Shown here in pieces: positions 55,902 to 64,000 of a DNA stretch of 64,000 nt. A program made the translations under genes and the position numbers. The notes below the pieces were generated by a model. It worked only from the letters and a program-made list of their open reading frames with translations. It was not told where the DNA came from and did not search any database. Numbering within the stretch: the stretch's first letter is position 1; the number at the start of each line of letters is the position of its first letter. The DNA is from Granulosicoccus sp045106475 (GTDB taxonomy: Bacteria; Pseudomonadota; Gammaproteobacteria; Granulosicoccales; Granulosicoccaceae), in the NCBI GenBank assembly GCA_045106475.1, contig JBGCEO010000045.1:35525-99524 (forward strand). The letters are read 5' to 3'.

Positions 55902-56410
55902 GTTGTGGAGATTGTAGGCAGGTATAGCATATAGAAAGATGCTGGTTCTAAATTGAGATTGCCGATATTACACCGTTGCTTTTCGTGAAATTGCTACCTT
56001 GAACGGCGAGTTTGTGTGTGGTTACAATATCAAGGACGTTCTGGCGTTGTCCAAAATCTTCACCAATCGCGCTCGTGCGATAGCTACCATAGGCAATAAA
56101 ACACAATGAATGTACAGCGCACAAAAAGCGACCCCTTATAGTGCCTAGTATCTAGCGCATAATTTTTCAATGCACCTGCATGTAGACTTTTACTAACGAC
56201 TCCTTTTTAATGACTCCTTTCATTTTCGACACGCAGAACGAGCGTCAGTTGTTCGGCGCTTCAACACCTAATGATATCGTCGACTGATACGTAAACAGGG
56301 TAAAGCTCTAATCATTTTGCTCGGTAACAATAGATTAAATATTAATGCCTGAGGTCACCCCGCTCACTGGTAAGCTTTGGCTATGACGGGATTTCCTGGT
56401 TGGATGGAGT
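55902..56410. other. Gene-poor stretch, 509 bp
   Basis: AT-rich; nothing convincing on either strand. A doubled ACTCCTTT element occurs near 56198 and 56213. Confidence 0.5.
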
Positions 56411-59400
56411 CTAGGAGGCGCGACGTGCCTGCTCGCTACTTCGTTGCTTGACCAGAAACCCCGTGATCTCATCCGCTGGCAGTGGACGACTGATCAAATA
56501 ACCCTGTATCTCATCGCACCCCAACTGACTCATGATCTCCAGCTGCGCGTTCGTCTCCACACCTTCCCCGACCACCCGCAGATTCAGCGCGTGCGCCATG
56601 CTGATCACCGAACCCACTACCGCCCGCGAACGCTCACTCGACTCCACCGCATTGATAAACAAGCGGTCGATCTTGACGACGTCCAGCGGGAGATCAGCCA
56701 ACAAAGACAAAGAGGTATAGCCGCTCCCGAAGTCATCAATCGCGATGCCCACGCCTTCTTCTCGCAGCCTTGCTAGCGCTAGACGCGTCTGCTCCGGGTT
56801 GTCCAGCACCGAGGTTTCCGTCAATTCGATCTCTAGCTGCCGTCCATCCACCCCAGCCTCCTTCAAGGATGCCAATGTTTCCGCCACCAGCGACTCTGCC
56901 TTGAGCTGCATCGGCGATATGTTGACCGAGACTCTCAGATCGTCAAAGCCCATGGATCGCCAGACGATGATCTGTTGCAGCGTGGTTTTGAGTACAAGCT
57001 GCGACAACCTGTCAATCAGTCCGTTGGCTTCAGCGACTGCGACAAACAATTGTGGGGACACGAACCCGCGTGTTTCATGCTTCCATCGTAGCAGCGCCTC
57101 CATGCCCGTAACCCTGCGTCGGGCCAGATCAAACTTCGGTTGGAACCACGTTTCTACGTCGTTCTTGTCCAACGCTTCGTGCAAGTCCGCCTCTAACCGG
57201 ATGTAATCATCCGAGGCAGCATGCAGGCTGGTTGAGGCAAACACATGGGCCACCTTGTCCGATTTAAGCAACGCCGACTGACACGCCTCACTCGCCTCGC
57301 CAAACAGGCTTGCTGCCTCCTGCTCGCCCCCCGATGAAATCGCGATACCGATCGCTGCTCCCACGTACACCTTCTCCTCGCCCAGCAGAAATGGCTCTGA
57401 GAGTAATCGCTTCAGCCGCGTCACCGCGATCATCGCACTGGTGGTATCACTCAGCGACGAGAGCAGTAATCCATACTCGTTAGTGGTGATCCGCGACAAA
57501 GAGTGTTCTGTTGATAGCATCGATACGACGTCAGTAGATCGCAGTCCACTCTGCAACCGATCAACCACGGCCACAATCAGCTCATCGCATAACACATAGC
57601 CGAACGTTGATACCAGGCGCTCCAGATCGCGCAACGCGAACGAGATGACGCCAACCAGGTTGTCATCCCGGGTCGCCCTGATTAGTTCTGTATCGGTTCT
57701 TTGCAAAAAGATCGAGCGCAGCGGCATACCGGTCAACGAATCGAACTCGCTGATCACGCTCAATTCTTGATCACGTTGTTGCAGCAGTTTCTCCAATTCC
57801 AGCACCCGGGCTTGCGCCTGGTCCGAGACTGACGTGTCGATGGCCTCCTTAGCTGGTGTCACCGTCACTTTCTCTGCCGCTTGTTCTGCTTGTTCTGCTT
57901 GTTCTGCTTGTTCTGCTTGTTCTGCTTGTTCTGCTTGTTCTGCTTGTTCTGCTTGTTCTGCTTGTGCATTCGGATCGTGTATCACCACGCGGTTACGCCC
58001 ACCCTGCTTGGCCTGATACAACCCCTGATCAGCCGCATCAACCAGCGCTGTTCCATCTTCGGCTCCGCTGGTCAGGTCTGACACACCAAAGCTGGACGAC
58101 AAGCTCGGGACCGCCAGCCGGTCCCCGTAGGCCAGCGCAATAACGGCAATGCGCGCACGTTCAGCGACCTCTGCCGCCGCCTCAGCAGCCAGCCCGGGCA
58201 AAACAACGACGAACTCTTCTCCCCCGTAACGTCCCACGATATCTTCATCGCGACACAATCCCTGCAACACCTCAGCGGTGGCTTTGATCACATCGTCGCC
58301 CACCGCATGCCCGTAGTTATCGTTCACCTGCTTGAAATGATCTATATCGGTCATGATGCACGAGAGCGATGTTCCCTCCAGGGTCGCCCGCTTCATCTGT
58401 GCGTCCAACTCTTCCATCAGCGTACGACGGTTGGCAATGCCGGTTAACGGATCGGTAGTGGCTAACAATTTCAGCTCACGGTTCTTCTCGTTAATTACGT
58501 CCTGCGATCGACGAAGCTTTGTCACCATGCTGGTCAATTCCCGATTCTGCCTCTCCACCGTGGTCATGTCGTCCAACGTCACCAAAACCCCTTTTTGCCC
58601 ATCGCCCTCATCGCCCTCATCACCAACAAACGCACAGCTCACCAGAAACGTGCGCTCATCACCCTCACCGGTTACCAGCGTTAATCGTTCGTCCGAGATA
58701 GCCAGACCACTGTGCAACGTGGTCTTCCAGGGAGCTTGCCAACCTTCGTTCTTTCGCCATAACCAATCATCCAGCAACTGGCCCGTGAGTTCATTAGCGT
58801 CGCGATTGGTAATGTCCGCCGCTGATTGATTCGCCATCACAATACGCAGCTTAGAGTCCAGAACAAGCACCCCTGCACTGAACAGATTCATTGCCGAGTC
58901 TACCCGTCCCGGTACCGCTCGCTTAGGATCCAACTGAACCAGGGCGCGGCTTAGGAAGGCTGTGAATGCCACAAGCGAGCAAACAGCAATAAACGCCAAC
59001 GACACCATCTCTCGCCATCGATTGGCTTCAGGCGCAAATACCACGCGCACCTCTCCCCACAGCCGGCTGTCCTCATATATAGGCACGCGCAACTGCGTGG
59101 ATGTAGAGCCCGAGACACTGGTATCAATCAGTGTCGTGTCACCCAGCTCTGCCAGTACAACGCCGGTATCGCGCACCAGGGCTGCGGCATGCACATCACC
59201 GTTTCTCAGTACAAAACGCGATACGGTGGTCTGTATATCATCACGATTCCCCTTGCCGGCCAGTGTGGAGAGTTGCACCGCCAATGCCTCGACCACCACT
59301 TTGCGTGAGTCTCGAGACACCTCCCCGGTATCGGTTCTCAGCCCGAGCAAATCGGCCATAAACAGCACACTCAGACTGAGCATCACCAGACTGCTGGCCA

Positions 59401-59470
59401 GAATCAGTGGGCGTACGAAGGGCGCGATGTAGCGCTTGTGCACACGTTGGATTAGCCGCTGACTAACCAC
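56411..59470 (-). CDS. Membrane GGDEF-(degenerate GGDEF)-EAL c-di-GMP protein
   Basis: 1019 residues. TM1 about 20-44, periplasmic domain about 45-150, TM2 about 155-173, PAS about 195-305, GGDEF about 340-500 with RYGGEEF intact, a nine-unit Ala-Glu-Gln spacer, a second GGDEF-like domain about 565-735 whose motif is TTNEY (degenerate), and EAL about 750-1005 with MEALLRW, ELTET, AIDDFGSG, VKIDR, GEGVE and IQGY. It can in principle both make and break c-di-GMP. Its start overlaps the stop of the giant surface protein gene by 8 bp, so the two are co-translated. Confidence 0.93.
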   Translation of the reverse strand: MVSQRLIQRVHKRYIAPFVRPLILASSLVMLSLSVLFMADLLGLRTDTGEVSRDSRKVVVEALAVQLSTLAGKGNRDDIQTTVSRFVLRNGDVHAAALVRDTGVVLAELGDTTLIDTSVSGSTSTQLRVPIYEDSRLWGEVRVVFAPEANRWREMVSLAFIAVCSLVAFTAFLSRALVQLDPKRAVPGRVDSAMNLFSAGVLVLDSKLRIVMANQSAADITNRDANELTGQLLDDWLWRKNEGWQAPWKTTLHSGLAISDERLTLVTGEGDERTFLVSCAFVGDEGDEGDGQKGVLVTLDDMTTVERQNRELTSMVTKLRRSQDVINEKNRELKLLATTDPLTGIANRRTLMEELDAQMKRATLEGTSLSCIMTDIDHFKQVNDNYGHAVGDDVIKATAEVLQGLCRDEDIVGRYGGEEFVVVLPGLAAEAAAEVAERARIAVIALAYGDRLAVPSLSSSFGVSDLTSGAEDGTALVDAADQGLYQAKQGGRNRVVIHDPNAQAEQAEQAEQAEQAEQAEQAEQAEQAEQAAEKVTVTPAKEAIDTSVSDQAQARVLELEKLLQQRDQELSVISEFDSLTGMPLRSIFLQRTDTELIRATRDDNLVGVISFALRDLERLVSTFGYVLCDELIVAVVDRLQSGLRSTDVVSMLSTEHSLSRITTNEYGLLLSSLSDTTSAMIAVTRLKRLLSEPFLLGEEKVYVGAAIGIAISSGGEQEAASLFGEASEACQSALLKSDKVAHVFASTSLHAASDDYIRLEADLHEALDKNDVETWFQPKFDLARRRVTGMEALLRWKHETRGFVSPQLFVAVAEANGLIDRLSQLVLKTTLQQIIVWRSMGFDDLRVSVNISPMQLKAESLVAETLASLKEAGVDGRQLEIELTETSVLDNPEQTRLALARLREEGVGIAIDDFGSGYTSLSLLADLPLDVVKIDRLFINAVESSERSRAVVGSVISMAHALNLRVVGEGVETNAQLEIMSQLGCDEIQGYLISRPLPADEITGFLVKQRSSEQARRAS
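57882..57962 (-). repeat. 9-bp tandem repeat (nine perfect copies) encoding Ala-Glu-Gln spacer
   Basis: Unit TGTTCTGCT on the plus strand, nine exact copies. In frame, so copy-number change alters spacer length between two GGDEF domains and not the frame. Exact identity points to recent expansion. Confidence 0.95.
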
Positions 59471-62400
59471 GTTTCACATCCTGACCACCCGGTTCGTTCC
59501 TATCCGGATCGTTCGCCGCTGTGGTACCGTTCCTCAACGCATCCGATGTACCTTTTTCGTACCACGGCTCATCCTCATCGTCGTTCGATTGCGCCAGAAT
59601 AGGCACTGGATCCAAAGGACGCCACAACGGCGTGGCGGTGATCGTGGCAGAGAGCAACAACCCGGATCGCAGAACCCAAGTCACGATACCGGCCGTTATG
59701 GAAGCACCAACGACCGATGGGGCAAAGGTGATCAAGGGGCTTGATTCACTCGGCTGATCAAACATCTGGTCAATCTGACCGCGTAACGCACGGATGGCAT
59801 CCCGAAGTTCTATCGATGCAGATTGCTCGAAAATCTGAAGCTCGAAGCTTGCGTTCAGATCCGTGAATTCATGGTCTAGAAGCTGCTGCAGCAAGCCACT
59901 GATGATCGGACCATTGATACGCGTTGGGGGTTGTAGGTGTGCAGACCCTGACGTCTGCCCGCTTGTGGGAATGGATACTGAGGCCGTGAACTGATCCCCA
60001 GCGGCAACCGCGCTCGAAGGCGTTTCCTCACTCGTTGCAGCCGGCTCACTGGATCCCGTCGTTGTGTTTGGAGTTGCCTCTTGTGGGTAGGCTGATGCGA
60101 TCTCTGTGCTCACGCCGGATTGGTTCGTTTCCGCGTTTTCCGGATTCAATACCGATGACTCGCTGACCTCGTTGTCTACCGGCTGTGCAGCTTGCAGAAT
60201 GGGATCGCTAAACGCTCTGACATCAAGCCAGACGCGTGCACTGACCTGATTGCCGCCTGCATCCTCGACAACGTAATCAAATTGGTCCAATCCGACAAAG
60301 AAATCGTCAGGTTCGTACACCAGCATTCCCTGAGCATTAAGCACTAGTGTGCCGTGCTGCGGTTGGGTGAAACTGACCAGCGTAAGCAGATCCTGCTCCG
60401 GGTCAAAATCGTTGGACAGCAGAGAAGACACGGGGTCAATGACCAATTGCTGATTCTCATTAGCTTCCATAACGTCAGTTTGTGCCGTTGGCGACTCGTT
60501 GACATCCTGGACGTTGATCACCAGAGTTTGTACCGCTGTCAAGCCACCGCTGTCGGTGACGGTCACTTCAACCTGGTAGCGCTCTTTGACTTCGTGATCA
60601 GGCGGTGACACAAAATTAAGATCGCCTGTGCCTGAATCAATCGTGAATGCCGATTGATCTGTGCCACCGGTTAGGCTGTAGGTTCTTGTCTCCTGTGCAT
60701 CAGCATCGGTTGCAGATACCTGAATTACCCGCATTTGATTTTCGTTCACAGTGATGGTCAGGCTCGTATCGCCATTACCCAGATCAACAACAACACCGCC
60801 ATCGACGTCGCCACTGTCTATCACCGGAGCTTCATTTATGTTTGTCACCGTGACAGCGATGGCTTGGGTGTCGGTGCCGCCGTTGCCATCGGCGACCTGT
60901 ATGGTCACGTCATAAACATTGTTGGTCCCCGCATCACTCGACGTTTCAAAGTCTGGCGCGGTATTAAACGTTAATGCACCACTGCTTCCATTGATACTGA
61001 ACGAGGCTGCATCAGCACCGCCGATGATGCTGTAGGCTTGAGTATCGCCGTCATCCACGTCAGTGGCCGTGACGGTGGTGACAGTCGTCTGATTCTCATC
61101 CACAGACACCGCAGCCGCGGCAGCACCACCGTCACTGCTGATCACCGGCGCTTCGTTGACATCATCCACGGTCACGGTGATCAGCTGTGTGTCGGTCAAG
61201 CTACCGCTGTCGGTGACAGTGACCTCGACCACATACGTATCTTGCGTTTCGTGGTTAGGGGCAGTGTTGAAGGTTAATGCACCGGTACCTGCATTGACGG
61301 AAAACGCTGCCTGGTCTGCGCCGCCACTTAAGCTGTAAGTCTGGGTATCGCTGTCATCCACATCAGTGGCCGTGACGGTGGTGACGGTCGCTTGATTTTC
61401 ATCAACGCTGATAGTCGCTGTCGCAGCACCACCATCACTGGTAATTACTGGTGCATCATTAGTCGCCGTAACATTAACCGTCGTGGTGGCCACAGGACTC
61501 ACGTTAGTACCATCGCTTGCTACAAACGTAATGATCCGACCGGTAGCATCAGGTTCTTCTGACGCATTGTTATAGGTGACAGTTCTCAGGACCTGCTGGT
61601 AGTTTGCTACCGTGTCACTGCCAGACAAGGTAAGCACACCAGTCACCCCATCGTAGCTGGCCACCACCGATGTGCCGGTTGTGTCGGCGGCTAGGTACTC
61701 GTTTCCGCCATCCAGTAGATTGGTTAATGTGACCGTAACCTGTGTCGGGTTGGTGCTGTCTACATCTGAGAAAGTGGCATCACTATCCGCTATAAGAATT
61801 GGCCCAGAGCCTTCTGTCCAAGTCGCGGAAAAATCAGAGCCAGCAGCCGTAGAGTTGTCGGCATCCAGATCTAATAGCGGCGCATCATTCGTCGCCGTGA
61901 TTATCACTGTTGTACTGTCTGTCGCAGTTTTAGCTGGGCCCGTGCCTTGTGCATCGGCACTGTTGCCATCACTGAACGTCCAGTCAATGATCACACTACC
62001 CGGTGGCGTATCGTTCGTATTCGAATAAGTCAGCTGCTGAACAATGGCATCCACATCAGCTGAGGTCGGTATCTGGTTTGTATCACTGAACGTGATCACC
62101 AACTGACCCGCTGTTGTGGTGGTATCGAACGTTCCTATCACCACACCGCCCTTAAGCAAGTCGCCCCCAACCAAGGTAAACCCGCCCACCTGGCTCATCG
62201 ACAGAACATCATCCGCGTTCGCGCCACCGTTGCGAACCAGCGTCAGCGTTGATCCGGCGTAGTTACCATTGCCGCTGTTCAGGGCATCCAGCTCAAGATC
62301 CGATACCGCCACATCCGCATCCAGTACCACTGCAGAACCATCTTCTACGAACGTCTGGGTACTGCCTGCCAAATCGATGAATACCGGCGCCGTGTTCTCG

Positions 62401-64000
62401 TAACTGCGATAGGCGGCGTTGATATCATTGGCAGGATCATTATTGACACCATCCGGATCAGCGTAACTTGCACCGATCGAGGCGTGCTCATCTATGCCAT
62501 CATTGTTGGCGTCACTGCCCGGCAAGCTAAGACCGCTTTCGGCAGCATCCAGTTGTGTATCACCATCGCTATCGGTATCAATGTAGTCTGCCAACGCGTC
62601 ACTGTCGGTATTGACCGGTGCGCTAAAACTGCCCCCAAAAACACCTGTTGAAGCATCGTTACTGTCAAACGCTGCAATGATGCCATCGCCATCAGCGTCA
62701 TCATCAGTGACATCACCATCGTTGCCCACATAGCTGCCATGATCCTGTGCTTCTATCCAGTCAGCGATCCCGTCACCGTCGCTGTCCAGATCTCGATAAT
62801 CAGCAATACTGTCGCTATCGCTATTTGCTGCAGGGGTACCCGTGTCAGCGCCGTGTGCTGCCTCAATGGCATCGGACAGTCCATCGGTATCTGCATCAAC
62901 AAATGCCGCCCCATTGATAAGGCCGTCGCCACCCGTATCAAGCACAGACACATCCGCACCACTTTCTTGAAGGTCACTGATGCCATCGTTATCGCTGTCT
63001 AGATCTTTGCGATCGCTGATGCCATCGGAGTCGGTATCGCTCCAGATTACCGCCGACTCTACATTGATCGCAAAATCGCCTGTCCCGCGCGTGGCAATGA
63101 ACGAAAGCTCCGTGCGCCCTCCAAGGCCACTGAAGTAGATGCTCGCATCCTGATCATTTGCTGAGCCGTTCACCACACCTGCTGTCAATGTATACGGGGC
63201 ATCAACCGACGATGGCATTAAACTGAACACGGAAAGACTCTCACCCAGATCCAGATCTCTGATAGACAATTCAAACGAATCAACCGGCTCGCCAAACGCG
63301 ATCGTTATTCGAGATTCCTCACCACCACTCGTTGTGCCGATAGTCACGCCATCCGTCGTACTGATCAGATCGTGTGTCTCATCGGTCACCGTAAGTGCAA
63401 CATTACCCACTTGGCCAGTTGCTTGAGTCCCTACTACGCTGTAACCGGTATTGTCTGAGGTCTCTGTACGCTTATCGACACTGTCCAGCATGCCGTCGTT
63501 GTCGTCATCCAGGTCATAGAAGTCACCGACGGTATCGTTATCGGTGTCCAGAATAGAATCACCTGTGAATGTCCAGTTGTGTGAATCTATTAAACTCTGT
63601 CGATCGTCGGCACCTTCGTCGTAGGTCAAACCAGAAGCACCGACAGCAACGTTGCTTTGAACGCTCTGTGTGCCCCAACCCGTAAGCGTTGAATCGTAGG
63701 TTTGTAGGGACACATCAGAGCCATTGAACATGTTCTGCATCGTCGTGACTAAAGACACATCCCAGTTTCCCAGGTTTTGATCAAACGTCGAGGCATTTTG
63801 AAACATGAAGTTCATATTGTTGACTAAACGAGTATCCCAACCTCCAATATCACTATTGAAAGCATTGGCATCCCTAAACATACTGAACATATCGGCCACA
63901 CTGGCTGTGTCCCAGCTACCAATATCTTGATTAAATGCTCTGGCACCCCTAAACATACTGGCCATATCGGCCACACTGGCTGTGTCCCAGCTACCAATAT
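59463..64000 (-). CDS. Giant surface protein with DUF285, TSP3-like and cadherin-like repeats; 5' truncated
   Basis: At least 1511 residues; the frame is open to the window edge, and an internal GTG at 63974 is not the start. N-terminal end holds DUF285 (BspA-type) repeats of about 25 residues (FNQDIGSWDTASVADM). Next come Asp-rich TSP3-like calcium repeats (DSDGDGIADW types), then cadherin-like domains (about VDENQTTVTTVTATDVDD / LTFNTAPDFET units), and a C-terminal part with two hydrophobic segments (ASITAGIVTWVLRSGLLLSATI) ending in the WRPLDPVPILAQ region. Calcium-stabilised adhesin, apparently anchored in the inner membrane at its C-terminus. Overlaps the c-di-GMP gene. Confidence 0.88.
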   Translation of the reverse strand, partial: IGSWDTASVADMASMFRGARAFNQDIGSWDTASVADMFSMFRDANAFNSDIGGWDTRLVNNMNFMFQNASTFDQNLGNWDVSLVTTMQNMFNGSDVSLQTYDSTLTGWGTQSVQSNVAVGASGLTYDEGADDRQSLIDSHNWTFTGDSILDTDNDTVGDFYDLDDDNDGMLDSVDKRTETSDNTGYSVVGTQATGQVGNVALTVTDETHDLISTTDGVTIGTTSGGEESRITIAFGEPVDSFELSIRDLDLGESLSVFSLMPSSVDAPYTLTAGVVNGSANDQDASIYFSGLGGRTELSFIATRGTGDFAINVESAVIWSDTDSDGISDRKDLDSDNDGISDLQESGADVSVLDTGGDGLINGAAFVDADTDGLSDAIEAAHGADTGTPAANSDSDSIADYRDLDSDGDGIADWIEAQDHGSYVGNDGDVTDDDADGDGIIAAFDSNDASTGVFGGSFSAPVNTDSDALADYIDTDSDGDTQLDAAESGLSLPGSDANNDGIDEHASIGASYADPDGVNNDPANDINAAYRSYENTAPVFIDLAGSTQTFVEDGSAVVLDADVAVSDLELDALNSGNGNYAGSTLTLVRNGGANADDVLSMSQVGGFTLVGGDLLKGGVVIGTFDTTTTAGQLVITFSDTNQIPTSADVDAIVQQLTYSNTNDTPPGSVIIDWTFSDGNSADAQGTGPAKTATDSTTVIITATNDAPLLDLDADNSTAAGSDFSATWTEGSGPILIADSDATFSDVDSTNPTQVTVTLTNLLDGGNEYLAADTTGTSVVASYDGVTGVLTLSGSDTVANYQQVLRTVTYNNASEEPDATGRIITFVASDGTNVSPVATTTVNVTATNDAPVITSDGGAATATISVDENQATVTTVTATDVDDSDTQTYSLSGGADQAAFSVNAGTGALTFNTAPNHETQDTYVVEVTVTDSGSLTDTQLITVTVDDVNEAPVISSDGGAAAAAVSVDENQTTVTTVTATDVDDGDTQAYSIIGGADAASFSINGSSGALTFNTAPDFETSSDAGTNNVYDVTIQVADGNGGTDTQAIAVTVTNINEAPVIDSGDVDGGVVVDLGNGDTSLTITVNENQMRVIQVSATDADAQETRTYSLTGGTDQSAFTIDSGTGDLNFVSPPDHEVKERYQVEVTVTDSGGLTAVQTLVINVQDVNESPTAQTDVMEANENQQLVIDPVSSLLSNDFDPEQDLLTLVSFTQPQHGTLVLNAQGMLVYEPDDFFVGLDQFDYVVEDAGGNQVSARVWLDVRAFSDPILQAAQPVDNEVSESSVLNPENAETNQSGVSTEIASAYPQEATPNTTTGSSEPAATSEETPSSAVAAGDQFTASVSIPTSGQTSGSAHLQPPTRINGPIISGLLQQLLDHEFTDLNASFELQIFEQSASIELRDAIRALRGQIDQMFDQPSESSPLITFAPSVVGASITAGIVTWVLRSGLLLSATITATPLWRPLDPVPILAQSNDDEDEPWYEKGTSDALRNGTTAANDPDRNEPGGQDVKRG
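63840..64000 (-). repeat. 75-bp direct repeats of DUF285 units
   Basis: Near-identical units of about 75 bp (25 residues, IGSWDTASVADM..MFRGARAFNQD). The segment from about 63890 is repeated almost exactly at about 63965, so homologous recombination could change the number of units. Continues past the window edge. Confidence 0.85.

Noticed and set aside
57834..58143. Plus-strand frames with (Cys-Leu-Phe) or Ser-Ala-Cys runs
   Set aside because: Products of the 9-bp repeat read antisense to the GGDEF-EAL gene.
63840..64000. Regular direct repeats resembling a CRISPR array
   Set aside because: The 75-bp periodic unit is coding (DUF285 repeats) and has no variable spacers of the expected size.

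Overview
This 64 kb window looks like the chromosome of a Gram-negative, aerobic, probably marine or soil gammaproteobacterium. The evidence is a two-subunit proton-translocating transhydrogenase with a long alpha chain, an aerobic phenylacetate (paa) cluster, several lipoproteins with clear lipoboxes, two photolyases, and several c-di-GMP enzymes. Many genes have the mosaic look of a large genome. The genus cannot be fixed from the sequence alone. I see no tRNA, rRNA, CRISPR array, intact insertion sequence or prophage.

Layout. 0-6 kb: the 3' part of uxuA, a secreted histidine phosphatase, an amidase, and a c-type cytochrome with a secreted quinoprotein sugar dehydrogenase. 6-11 kb: a TAXI-type binding protein, hybrid-free histidine kinase and FixJ-like regulator in one row, then a single receiver-domain protein. 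10.8-12.1 kb: a degenerate GGDEF protein directly upstream of an exopolysaccharide sugar transferase. 12.2-15.5 kb: a photolyase locus with a tiny DUF2256 gene. 15.6-23.7 kb: an accessory block with a second histidine phosphatase, a glycine-zipper protein with a possible nuclease core and a downstream partner, an OmpA-like lipoprotein, a multidomain murein hydrolase without a signal peptide, and another lipoprotein. 23.8-28.6 kb: an MDR oxidoreductase, a decayed IlvD/Edd dehydratase, and pntAB. 28.6-32.4 kb: a duplicated gene-end plus terminator, two lipoproteins, and a pseudogene with three lesions. 32.7-38.3 kb: an MBL hydrolase, a secreted propeller-like protein, a CobW GTPase and an amidohydrolase. 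38.4-47.1 kb: paaI-paaK diverging from paaZ-paaX, followed by paaABCDE. 47.2-53.4 kb: a Tn3 transposase scrap, two c-di-GMP proteins and a NarL-type two-component pair. 53.7-56.4 kb: a secreted protein and a gene-poor stretch with a cyclase-like remnant. 56.4-64 kb: a giant surface protein (5' end outside the window) overlapping a GGDEF-EAL protein.

How the parts work together. The paa genes encode activation of phenylacetate (PaaK), epoxidation (PaaABCDE), ring opening and aldehyde oxidation (PaaZ), overflow thioesterase (PaaI) and repression (PaaX). The later beta-oxidation genes are not here. At least four proteins concern c-di-GMP or its degenerate relatives, two of them next to surface-polymer or surface-protein genes. 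The accessory stretch at 16.7-23 kb and the overlapping adhesin/c-di-GMP pair at 56-64 kb are the best places to look for undescribed biology.
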